A DNA stretch of 64,000 nucleotides from Bacteroidota bacterium (GTDB taxonomy: Bacteria; Bacteroidota; Bacteroidia; Bacteroidales; VadinHA17), in NCBI GenBank assembly GCA_016718875.1, contig JADKBL010000003.1, positions 1 to 64,000 of the forward strand, in the 5' to 3' direction. Below the pieces are notes generated by a model, which was not told the DNA's origin, ran no database searches, and was given only the letters and a program-made list of their open reading frames with translations. Of this stretch, positions 9,715-17,555 are shown one piece after another (the first letter of the stretch is position 1; the number at the start of each line of letters is the position of its first letter). The position numbers were made by a program, and so were the translations under genes.

Positions 9715-11973
9715 TTACTCATCTAAGGGAACCGGTAGTTTAATTTTTGTCCAGTTTTGGGTTAAACGAAGTAACTGCGCGGGAATTTCTGTATCAAGAC
9801 CCTGAATAACTCCGGCCCACTCTCCCCGTTCGTTCTTCCACAGTGTCAGGTCAGTGCGTTTATCAAGAACTAGTTTAAAATTTCCTGTCTTGAATGACTT
9901 TAGTCCGCCTGCCGCTATTGCCTGTACTTCTCCATTTTCATCAAGTCTTACCGCGGCAAGTCCGATTGCATCAAATGATACAGGATACCCGTTTACTCTG
10001 ATTGTTGAACGGACCGGGTCACCACTGATGTTATTTGTACCGGCTACCTGTATGCAGGTTCCGTCAATAAGATAGCAATAACCTGTTGCAGGAGGTGAAA
10101 TAAAAGGATGTGAAAATTTTTCGGTTGTATTTTTTACAGACTGAGACTGGATCGTAACTTTCCTTTTTACAAGCTCAGCTTTAATCAGTGTATAAACCTG
10201 TTCAGTACCGGTGGCGGAAACCATTGACACTGGCAAAACTTTATCTCCGTCATATTTGTCAGCATTAAAATCCTGTGTCCAGTTTCCGGTTTTGAACAGA
10301 CTCGTCCTGCCCCTGGCAGCTTTGTTAAAAAGTCGGCAGTTGTGCTTCTCTCAAATTCAGGATGATACAATACAACTGCTGAATATCTTTGCTTGCCGTA
10401 TCTGATCCAGCCTTCCTCATCAACAACAAGACTCTTATTTTCTATTTCACTCGAAGGAATTAAATCAGCAGGGATACCCTCCTGCCAAAGCCTGTTAACC
10501 AGATCCATCCCCACATCATCATACAAGGGTCCTGCCCAATTCATTGTACATGCATGACCAAAAATGACAGCCACCTGACAATTGAGAGGGCTCTGACTAA
10601 TATAGTTCAACAGTCGTACACGGCTTTCTGCCTGCATCAGATTGCCCCGCAACAGTTCCAGATGAGTGTCCTTCTTCTTATCATGACTTGGGTAGATCGG
10701 GTGATAATTAATCCTTCCCCCACCTAATACAGAACTCCAGACTACTTTTTCATAATCTGCCTTGTCAGATGAATAGTACATGTTATACCAGACAGCGCTA
10801 CCCCATTTTTTTGACAGGGCTGTTCGTGCTGCAAATGGAGTATATTCGTCAGTTTGTGCCCAATCCCTGGTAGCCACCCACCAGTCGAGTCCGTTTTTCA
10901 TCTGTTCCCGCAGATCAGGATAGGGCCACCATGTGGGATGCGTGGTAACAACTGCATCAGGGCCGAAGAATTCCTTAACAGCATGGTAATAATCGTCTTC
11001 CAGTGCTCCGTTTCGCTGCCACGACATCTCCATAAAATGATTGATTGCCAAAACCCTTTCCCTTTCTTTTCCCCGGATGCCCCTGTACATCAGAAGACAG
11101 TCAGTCAAAAGGTCACGGCCCCCGGTTTTTTCTGAATATGCCTGCATCCGGTATTTTGAATACCAGAACTGGTTTTTTTCCGGGCTCCCGTCGAAACAGG
11201 GTGGAAAGCCCCATTCGTCTTTGAAAACACCTGCCAGTGGGATATCGGCATATTTACGAATGATTTCACGTTGAAATTCCATCAGATGAGGGGCAAATAC
11301 ATCTGGTGTAAGATGTGTGAAAGAAACCATAACGCAAACCTTATTAATATTTTTGTCAACTGGAATCTTTACCCTTACAGAATCTTTCGAAGAGGAAATC
11401 AATATACAATTAAGGGTAATGTCCTTCAACGATTCCGGTGCTATCATATTATTTTCCAGGGCATAAGAATAAACCCGGACCAACCTGCCATAAAGAGGAA
11501 TATAATGAGTTGTGGCACCTGTGTAGTGATCGTTTAAATCCATGCTTACAACGACTGTTTCCACAAATTTTTCCTCTGAGGTTTCCAATTCCTGCAAAAG
11601 GAGCATTTCCTGCAGCTCATCAGGGTATTTCGATTCAAAGGCCCTTCTTGCAGTCCTTACATCAAGGTCGGCAACTATCCGTATACCTTTTTCTGCGGCA
11701 TATTCAACACTCTTTTTTATCTGTTCATGTACAATATCATTAGTTATCTCTTTTCCCGGGCGCCTTACACTTACCGATAACAAATTATAAGGAGAGTGAA
11801 GGGCAGCATTATCAATGAAAGACTTGTATCCACCGGGAAGGAACTCATCCTCGCCCCAGAACCAGCAAGCCTGAATTGGTATGTTGGATTCTGGATACTT
11901 TTGCTGAGATAGACAAACTTCAAAGTCCAGAAAGAAAACTAATCATGTAACATAAAAGAAAGTTACTTTTCAT
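9715..11973 (-). pseudogene. secreted glycosidase-like TIM-barrel protein, two frameshifts
   Basis: Three frames combine into one protein of about 750 residues. ATG 11973 opens MKSNFLLCYMISFLSG, a signal peptide; the frame slips near 11930 into SQQKYPESNIPIQACWFWGE. The middle (to about 10330) contains GVFKDEWGFPPCFDG, TTHPTWWPYPD, QTDEYTPFAART and AVIFGHACTMNWAGP. This pattern resembles GH42-like barrels followed by a glutamine-amidotransferase-like domain. The frame slips again between 10215 and 10335 into KYDGDKVLPVSMVSATGTEQ, a beta-rich tail ending at 9715. Candidate acid residues are the Glu in KDEWGF and TDEYTP (inference). The slips look like homopolymer errors. Family assignment is tentative. 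Confidence 0.6.
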
Positions 11974-12237
11974 TATCGGTCTCTTTTTACTTTTTATTAA
12001 TCAATAAAATATTCTTAATAGCAGGAATCATACGTAACGATCCATTGATATTAGCTTCCCCGGATTAGGTTTTGATTCAGGTCTTAGTTTATACCGTCAG
12101 TTACAAAAATAATTACCAATTACACATTGCAATGCATATCCTTCACAAACTTATGTCTGATTAAAATTAATACAATCACATATACAAAAAGAATTAGAGG
12201 GAGATCCCGGATTACACTTGCATTCTGAAAATGTAGC

Positions 12238-12975
12238 TTATTTATAGAAATATCTTGTCTTGATCAGTTTGTAATATCCTCTGCTGATAAGAATGGCCTC
12301 ACGAATGCCGGTGAGGAATATATTGGCAGTATTTCCGTGCCTTTCGGATTGTTCGATGTAATTGAAATTAACAATACAATTCCTGTGTATCCTTGCAAAA
12401 TGCTCATCGGGCAATTCCTTTTGCCAGTCACCGATAGACTTTAAAACCACATATTCCTTTCCTCCTTTTTCGAAGATTGATGTGTATTCCCTCACAGCCT
12501 TAATACAAACTATATTTTCAACCTTAATAAAATAGATGCTCCTGCTCTGTTCAATCATTATCCTGTCGTCATATCTGAACCGGGGAGTTATGCGGGCATT
12601 GTTTTCATTCGAAAAATTTATGATGTTATCTATTACCTTTTTTAACCTCTCCCTGGTTATAGGTTTCAATAAATAGTCAAGTGCATTGATCTCAAATGCG
12701 CGACAGGCATATTCGTCATAAGCAGTCTGGAAGATCACCTTTCCTTTAAATTCAACCTGATTCAGGAGATCAAATCCGGTACCGTCCGACAGTCTTATAT
12801 CGAGGAATAACAGGTCCGGATTAAGGTCAGCAATTGCCCTGATACCGGTTTCAATACTGTTTGCTTCACCAATAACTTCAATTTCGGAAAACATATTCAG
12901 CTTCTTGCGAAGATTTACTCTTGCAAGACGCTCATCGTCAATTATAAGCGCTGTTAACCTTTTCATAACTGTCAC
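12238..12975 (-). CDS. LytTR-family response regulator
   Basis: A 245-residue response regulator: receiver domain (residues 7-120) with IIDDERLARVNLRKKL, the phospho-acceptor Asp in LLFLDIRLSDG, Thr/Ala switch FQTAYDEYA and Lys in DYLLKPI. A LytTR DNA-binding domain (about 140-240) follows, with FIKVENIVCIKAVREYTSIF and the typical HFARIHRNCIVN. It is read away from the LytS/LytTR pair at 13501-15293 and has no kinase gene of its own beside it. LytTR domains bind direct repeats about two helical turns apart, so this is a second candidate for binding the repeat cassettes listed below. Confidence 0.92.
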   Translation of the reverse strand: MTVMKRLTALIIDDERLARVNLRKKLNMFSEIEVIGEANSIETGIRAIADLNPDLLFLDIRLSDGTGFDLLNQVEFKGKVIFQTAYDEYACRAFEINALDYLLKPITRERLKKVIDNIINFSNENNARITPRFRYDDRIMIEQSRSIYFIKVENIVCIKAVREYTSIFEKGGKEYVVLKSIGDWQKELPDEHFARIHRNCIVNFNYIEQSERHGNTANIFLTGIREAILISRGYYKLIKTRYFYK

Positions 12976-13500
12976 ACTCTGATTGAAATTCTGAAATAAA
13001 ATTACATACTTAATCCGGTTTATTATTATAAGGCTGTCGTCAAACCAAAAAAAGAATCAATAAAAAATAATCAGGTCATATAAAATTACTACCCTGATGA
13101 TATCCATCCTAATAAATTCTGTCAATTGCATTTTTAACGTACAAACCGCAATTATGAAGTACGAATGATCCGGTTCATAATCATTGTTGAGAGAGCCTTA
13201 ATATGTCAAGGCAATTCTCCTGAAACAGCAGCAAACAGATTGGAATTGTAATCCATTCGTACTGAATTTTTACAGCTCATTGTTTAAAAAAGACTGTTTA
13301 TAGATTTCATTTTACTGCAACAGTAAAATCTTTCATTTTTGGATCGGATTTTAATTAAAATAATTTATTGGATCGTGAAAATATTTGAAATATCTTTACA
13401 TAAGAACACTTCTTTTCAACCTGAAAAGGTCAGATCCGTCTCAAAAAAATTCAAAAAAAGAGTGTTATATGAAAACCATGATTCTGTTCAAAACTTCAAA
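12976..13500. other. divergent intergenic region between two LytTR loci
   Basis: About 525 AT-rich bases separate the divergent regulator at 12975 from the kinase at 13501. It must contain both promoters. A single ACCGCAATTAT at 13145 loosely resembles the half-site of the cassettes but has no second copy at 20 bp. I see no ORF with a family match, although the kinase frame is open back to 13339. Confidence 0.4.
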
Positions 13501-14574
13501 ATGATAAAAAAGCTATACAGAAAACACCAATATTTTATAAATATGCTGGTTGTCCTTGTTTTACTGGTAACAACAAGGATGCTTGATTCGCTTGCATGGA
13601 CCCCTCCCTCTCCTGAACGAATCCGGACAATTTTTTTTGATCACCTGTTTCAGTTCTTTGCATTCCTGCCATTTATATTTCTGTTCAGATATACATACTC
13701 ATGGGTAATTAAAAGGAAGCTTCCATTTTTACTCTGGTCATCAATAATTTTTTATACTGTTACCGGACCCGTTATTTTCCTCTTTTTATCCACATGGATT
13801 GAAACTACCTTCTGGAGTGGCTATGTTGTGCCTTTTTCACTTGATCTCGTAAAGAAATATTCACCCGGAGCCAGCTTTGTATTCTTGTTTTTAACCGCAA
13901 CCTATTTCCTCACTCACCTCATATTGCAGACCAGCAAACAGAGAGAATCAGCGCATAAAGCAGAGACACGGGCAAAGGATGTTCAGCTTAAGATGCTCCG
14001 TTACCAGATAAACCCTCATTTTTTGTTTAATGTGCTTAATTCTATTTATACTCTGATAGATGAGAACACTGAGAAGGCTAAAAAGCTTGTGGTTGACATG
14101 TCGGAATATTACAGATATACCCTAAATAAACAACAACAGACAATTTCGATTGAAAAAGAAGTTGAGTCCATTTTAAAGTATCTTGAAATTCAGAAAACCA
14201 GATTCGAAGAGGACTTTCATTATGTAATCTCAGTGGATGAAGCTTCAAAATCCGTTTCAATTCCTTCGTTTTTAATCCATTTGCTAATTGAAAATGCAAT
14301 AAAATACGGAACGAAGACAATGAAGCAAAGATTAATTGTAGAACTTTCCGTTAAGCTCATAAACAAGACACTTTTTATAAGAGTCGCAAATACAGGCAAA
14401 TTAATGCCAGCAACTCCATCTGCTGAGAATAGTGGCAACGGAACCAGCAATGGCATTGAGAATCTGAAAAACAGATTAGGCTTATACTATAATGACAATT
14501 TTTCTTTTTCGCTTAAGGAAGAAGATGGTTGGGTAATTGCAGATATCAAAATTGAAAATATTGGTGCAAAATGA
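13501..14574 (+). CDS. LytS/YehU-type membrane sensor histidine kinase
   Basis: A kinase of about 357 residues with four predicted membrane segments (starting at FINMLVVLVLLVTT, FFAFLPFIFLF, LPFLLWSSIIFY and ASFVFLFLTATYF). The His_kinase domain follows, with the phospho-accepting His in QINPHFLFNVLNSIY, then a HATPase_c domain with N-box LIENAIKYG and G-box NGIENLKNRL. The frame is open upstream to an ATG at 13339, but the ATG at 13501 gives the usual short N-terminus. Its stop overlaps the next gene's ATG (ATGA), so kinase and regulator are translationally coupled. It phosphorylates the LytTR regulator downstream; the signal is unknown. Confidence 0.9.
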   Translation: MIKKLYRKHQYFINMLVVLVLLVTTRMLDSLAWTPPSPERIRTIFFDHLFQFFAFLPFIFLFRYTYSWVIKRKLPFLLWSSIIFYTVTGPVIFLFLSTWIETTFWSGYVVPFSLDLVKKYSPGASFVFLFLTATYFLTHLILQTSKQRESAHKAETRAKDVQLKMLRYQINPHFLFNVLNSIYTLIDENTEKAKKLVVDMSEYYRYTLNKQQQTISIEKEVESILKYLEIQKTRFEEDFHYVISVDEASKSVSIPSFLIHLLIENAIKYGTKTMKQRLIVELSVKLINKTLFIRVANTGKLMPATPSAENSGNGTSNGIENLKNRLGLYYNDNFSFSLKEEDGWVIADIKIENIGAK

Positions 14575-15293
14575 CATCACTAAAAGCTATAATTGTTGAT
14601 GACGAAAGGCTGGCAAGGCTGAATCTGAGAAAGTTGCTAAACCCTTATCCTGAAATTGAGGTTGCAGGAGAAGCATCTTCATGTGAAAATGCCATTGAAA
14701 TGATTAGGCTTTTTAATCCTCAACTTATCTTTCTTGATATTCAGTTAAGCGGAGAAACAGGTTTTGATCTGCTTGAGCTAATTGACAATTCAATAAAAAT
14801 AATTTTTGTAACAGCCTATGATGAGTATGCCATTCGCGCCTTTGAAGTGAATGCGATTGATTACCTTCTGAAACCGGTAAATCCTGAAAGGCTGAAGGCT
14901 GCAATAGAAAGAGTAATTAAGCGGGAGAAGGCACAGGAAGGTGAAGCAAAGTGTTATGAATATTCCGACAGTATTTATGTAAGACTGAATAATTATGCTT
15001 CAAGATTTATAAAAATCAGCTCAATAAGTTTCATCGAACCGGTTGGAAACTATACCAGGATCTTTACCATTGATGGTAAACATTGTTTAGTATTAAAGAC
15101 ACTTAAGCAATGGGAGGAAGAACTTCCTGAAAATCACTTTGTAAGGATCCACCGGTCAAGCATTGTAAATATTGAGCATGTTGATCATATTGAAAAAGAT
15201 TCAAATACCCAGCAAAGAGCATACCTGAAAAACATATCTGAGCCACTTGATATCAGCCGCCGGTATGCCAGAAAACTAAAGTCCCTTAATTAG
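14571..15293 (+). CDS. LytTR-family response regulator, partner of the upstream kinase
   Basis: A 240-residue regulator with the receiver domain (IIVDDERLARLNLRKLL; acceptor Asp in LIFLDIQLSGE; VTAYDEYAIRAF; Lys in DYLLKPV) and a C-terminal LytTR domain (FIKISSISFIEPVGNYT, HFVRIHRSSIVN, ISRRYARKLKSL). It overlaps the kinase by four bases. The first of seven direct-repeat promoter cassettes begins 29 bases after its stop codon and the rest lie in the next 16 kb. It is therefore my first candidate for the regulator of those cassettes (inference from position and from known LytTR site geometry). Confidence 0.93.
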   Translation: MTSLKAIIVDDERLARLNLRKLLNPYPEIEVAGEASSCENAIEMIRLFNPQLIFLDIQLSGETGFDLLELIDNSIKIIFVTAYDEYAIRAFEVNAIDYLLKPVNPERLKAAIERVIKREKAQEGEAKCYEYSDSIYVRLNNYASRFIKISSISFIEPVGNYTRIFTIDGKHCLVLKTLKQWEEELPENHFVRIHRSSIVNIEHVDHIEKDSNTQQRAYLKNISEPLDISRRYARKLKSLN

Positions 15294-15321
15294 TATTTCT
15301 GCTGCTTTTTTCCCTGAAAAT

Positions 15322-15391
15322 ACCACTTATCATTTTTTCTGACCGCTAATCATTTTTCTCATTGATTAAGCATGTTACCTTCCTTTCTTTG
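15322..15391 (+). promoter_or_regulatory. tandem-repeat promoter cassette 1 (PEGA lipoprotein operon)
   Basis: Half-sites ACCACTTATCAT at 15322 and ACCGCTAATCAT at 15342 are 20 bp apart. The -33-like box ATTG starts at 15361, 19 bp after the second half-site start. The -7 box TTTCTTTG ends at 15391, its TTTG starting 27 bp after the -33 box. ATG 15436 lies 45 bases further on. Likely LytTR operator plus core promoter. Confidence 0.8.
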
Positions 15392-15435
15392 AGGTAATTA
15401 ACAATATTTTAAAACAATTCAAACCAATAAAAAAA

Positions 15436-15879
15436 ATGAAAAAGATTTATTTATTTCTGGCATTAGCAATCATGGCTTCAGGTTGCGCAACCCTGTTGAC
15501 CGGGACAAAAGATACTATAAGTTTTGACTCCTCTCCCCGGGGAGCCACAGTGTATAAAGACGGCGTAGAAATATGCAGGACCCCCTGCAGCGTACCGGTT
15601 AAACGAACCATCAACAGTGAAGATATTGAATACAAGCTGGATGGATATGAAACAAGGGTGTTTACACTTGATAAACAATTCAATGTTGTCAGTGTAATAA
15701 ACCTTGGCAGTCTGTTCGGCTGGGCAGTAGATGCTGCAACAGGATCATTGGTTAAGTATGGAAGGAAATCTTATGACCTGGACATGAGATTGAACTCTTT
15801 ATCTGTAACAGAAAATCCAAAGGAGATCCATATAGATACCAGAAATAAAATAGTTGATGTAGTTGTAGCCTGCAAATAA
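15436..15879 (+). CDS. PEGA-domain lipoprotein
   Basis: A 147-residue lipoprotein: signal peptide with lipobox ASGC (Cys17), then a PEGA-like beta domain (SFDSSPRGATVYKDG, CRTPCSVPVKR, YKLDGYETRVF). PEGA domains are small beta sandwiches found in surface proteins and bind peptides or sugars. A hydrophobic glycine-rich stretch follows (INLGSLFGWAVDAATGSLVKY), as in other outer-membrane PEGA lipoproteins of Bacteroidota. It is the first gene after cassette 1 and is followed within 36 bases by a beta-barrel gene, so the two probably make up an envelope unit. Confidence 0.8.
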   Translation: MKKIYLFLALAIMASGCATLLTGTKDTISFDSSPRGATVYKDGVEICRTPCSVPVKRTINSEDIEYKLDGYETRVFTLDKQFNVVSVINLGSLFGWAVDAATGSLVKYGRKSYDLDMRLNSLSVTENPKEIHIDTRNKIVDVVVACK

Positions 15880-15914
15880 CAGTTACTTCTGTTATTAACA
15901 CAAAAATATCAGCA

Positions 15915-16550
15915 ATGAAAAATTCAGTGAAATTAAAAAGCACAGGTCTGACAATACTTTGTGTATTGCTTGCCACTGTAACATTTGGTAATACCCCGGA
16001 TAAAACAGACTCTTTAACAATACCGAAAGATAAGTTTAAAATTGACTACCGGCACTCTGCCGGTAGCTCACTTTTACTCCTGGGAAATATTGGAGATTCG
16101 GTCCGTTATATTCAATTGAACTACGGATACCGGCTCACCCAAAAAGATAATTTTATTGCCGAAGCAATCACATGGACATATTATGAACCGCTGGGCACTT
16201 ACATGCATTCAAAGGAATACTACCCCGGAAAGGTAAAAGCTTACGGAATCGGATTGGGGTATCAGCGGTTCCTCTGGAAGAACTTGTTTATAACTGTCGA
16301 ACCTACCTTCTTTCTTCAGCAATTCTCTGATACAGAGGATAAAAAACTCCAGAAGGGCTTTCAGCTTTATCTTCAGTTTATTGTTGGTTACCGTTTTGAA
16401 TTCCTAAATAAACGACTGTTTATAGAACCCGCATATGCACTCAAATACTGGCCGGTGAACACTAATTTTCCTGAGACATTCTCTGCAATTGAGCATGGAG
16501 CGCCAAAATACAAATTTGAACCAAGTCTGAATTTTGGTTTCAGGTTCTGA
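15915..16550 (+). CDS. outer-membrane beta-barrel protein, paralogue of 29858-30517
   Basis: A 211-residue protein with signal peptide (to TVTFGN) and alternating aromatic beta strands ending in the terminal Phe (NFGFRF) typical of outer-membrane barrels. Shared landmarks with the protein at 29858-30517 include GYRLTQKDNFIAEA versus GYKLTPKDKIGIKA, YYPGKVKAYGIGLGYQRFLW versus FFPGKLHEKGIGITYQRMLW, and YWPVNTNFPETF versus YWPIDTNTPESF. Function is unknown; both copies sit in units led by a tandem-repeat cassette. Confidence 0.8.
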   Translation: MKNSVKLKSTGLTILCVLLATVTFGNTPDKTDSLTIPKDKFKIDYRHSAGSSLLLLGNIGDSVRYIQLNYGYRLTQKDNFIAEAITWTYYEPLGTYMHSKEYYPGKVKAYGIGLGYQRFLWKNLFITVEPTFFLQQFSDTEDKKLQKGFQLYLQFIVGYRFEFLNKRLFIEPAYALKYWPVNTNFPETFSAIEHGAPKYKFEPSLNFGFRF

Positions 16551-16669
16551 CTTATTACAGGAAGTTTGAAATATTGGAAACATTCATAAAAAATAATTGT
16601 TATATCATCTTAAATATGCTTATTGTAATTTAATTTTACGATAATTAACAATAACTCAAATAATATAAA

Positions 16670-17332
16670 ATGAAGAAAATAATCAGATTCGGTGAAGATG
16701 TTGAAGGATACAATATTCCTGTTTTAAATGAAAGGGAAATTCGTGCTGCTGCAGGTTTGTTGTTCCTTGGCACCTTCCTGTCATTAATGTTTATACTATT
16801 TAAAGGAAACTTTGTTCCGATAAAGTACATTATAATTGTATTCCTTTCAGATTTCCTGATAAGGGTTTTCATAAATCCCAAATTCTCCCCTACTCTTATT
16901 TTAGGAAGACTTATTGTAAGAAATCAGACACCTGAATATGTGGGTGCTGCCCAGAAAAAATTTGCATGGATTATAGGAGTTGTACTTGCAGGAACAATGT
17001 TCATCTTTTTCAATATTGTAAATGCCTACAGCGCGATTACAGGTATTATCTGTCTCATCTGCCTCATATTCCTGTTCTTCGAATCGGCATTCGGAATTTG
17101 TCTCGGATGCAAGTTTTATCCACTCTTCTTTAAAGATAAGGTTCAGTATTGTCCTGGAGAAGTATGTGATGTAAAAAACAAACAGGATATACAGAAGACG
17201 TCTCTGAGCCAGTTCCTCATCCTGCTGGCTTTTGCTGCATTTATCTTTGCGATGGTCTGGTTTATGAATGACAGATTTACCGAAAAACCTTACGATTTGT
17301 TCGCCGGTAAGAGTGTGGAACAAACAAAATAA
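16670..17332 (+). CDS. DUF4395 integral membrane protein
   Basis: A 220-residue inner-membrane protein with about five hydrophobic segments. The landmarks are those of DUF4395: NEREIRAAAGLLFL, FINPKFSPTLILGRL, and the cysteine motif GICLGCKFYPLFF, followed by CPGEVC. Four cysteines (GICLGC and CPGEVC) invite a redox or metal role, which is not shown. It follows the barrel gene by 119 bases with no promoter cassette between, and a strong terminator follows it, so it is probably the last gene of cassette 1's transcript. Confidence 0.8.
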   Translation: MKKIIRFGEDVEGYNIPVLNEREIRAAAGLLFLGTFLSLMFILFKGNFVPIKYIIIVFLSDFLIRVFINPKFSPTLILGRLIVRNQTPEYVGAAQKKFAWIIGVVLAGTMFIFFNIVNAYSAITGIICLICLIFLFFESAFGICLGCKFYPLFFKDKVQYCPGEVCDVKNKQDIQKTSLSQFLILLAFAAFIFAMVWFMNDRFTEKPYDLFAGKSVEQTK

Positions 17333-17376
17333 TATAGGATGACTATTACACAATAACTTTAATAGAAATTACATTT

Positions 17377-17404
17377 AGGCGGGTATTTACCCGCCTTTTT
17401 TTTG
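17377..17404 (+). terminator. rho-independent terminator
   Basis: Perfect 7-bp GC-rich stem GGCGGGT/ACCCGCC with a four-base loop (ATTT), extended by an A-T pair and followed by nine T residues. It closes the unit that begins with cassette 1 and separates it from cassette 2. Confidence 0.93.
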
Positions 17405-17445
17405 ACCCATTTGTAAAAGAGCTTCCCTTTCAATAGTCCCTGTAA

Positions 17446-17515
17446 CCCGCTTATCACATTATCTGACCGCTAATCATATTACCCTTTGATTAAGCATGTT
17501 GCATGACTTTCTTTG
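17446..17515 (+). promoter_or_regulatory. tandem-repeat promoter cassette 2 (TonB receptor operon)
   Basis: Half-sites CCCGCTTATCAC at 17446 and ACCGCTAATCAT at 17466 (20 bp apart). TTTG at 17485 (19 bp after the second start), TTTCTTTG at 17508-17515 (TTTG 27 bp after the -33 TTTG). ATG 17556 follows 40 bases later. The position of the -7 box rules out translation from the in-frame ATG at 17496. Confidence 0.85.
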
Positions 17516-17555
17516 TTGTTATTATTTATTAATAAATAACGAGAAACATAAAATA

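Noticed and set aside
13145..13155. ACCGCAATTAT as a LytTR half-site before the kinase
   Set aside because: Single copy, poor match after the first five bases and no matching promoter boxes.
17496..17555. Upstream start of the TonB receptor
   Set aside because: The -7 box of cassette 2 lies at 17508-17515, so an ATG at 17496 would be upstream of transcription; the signal peptide begins at 17556.
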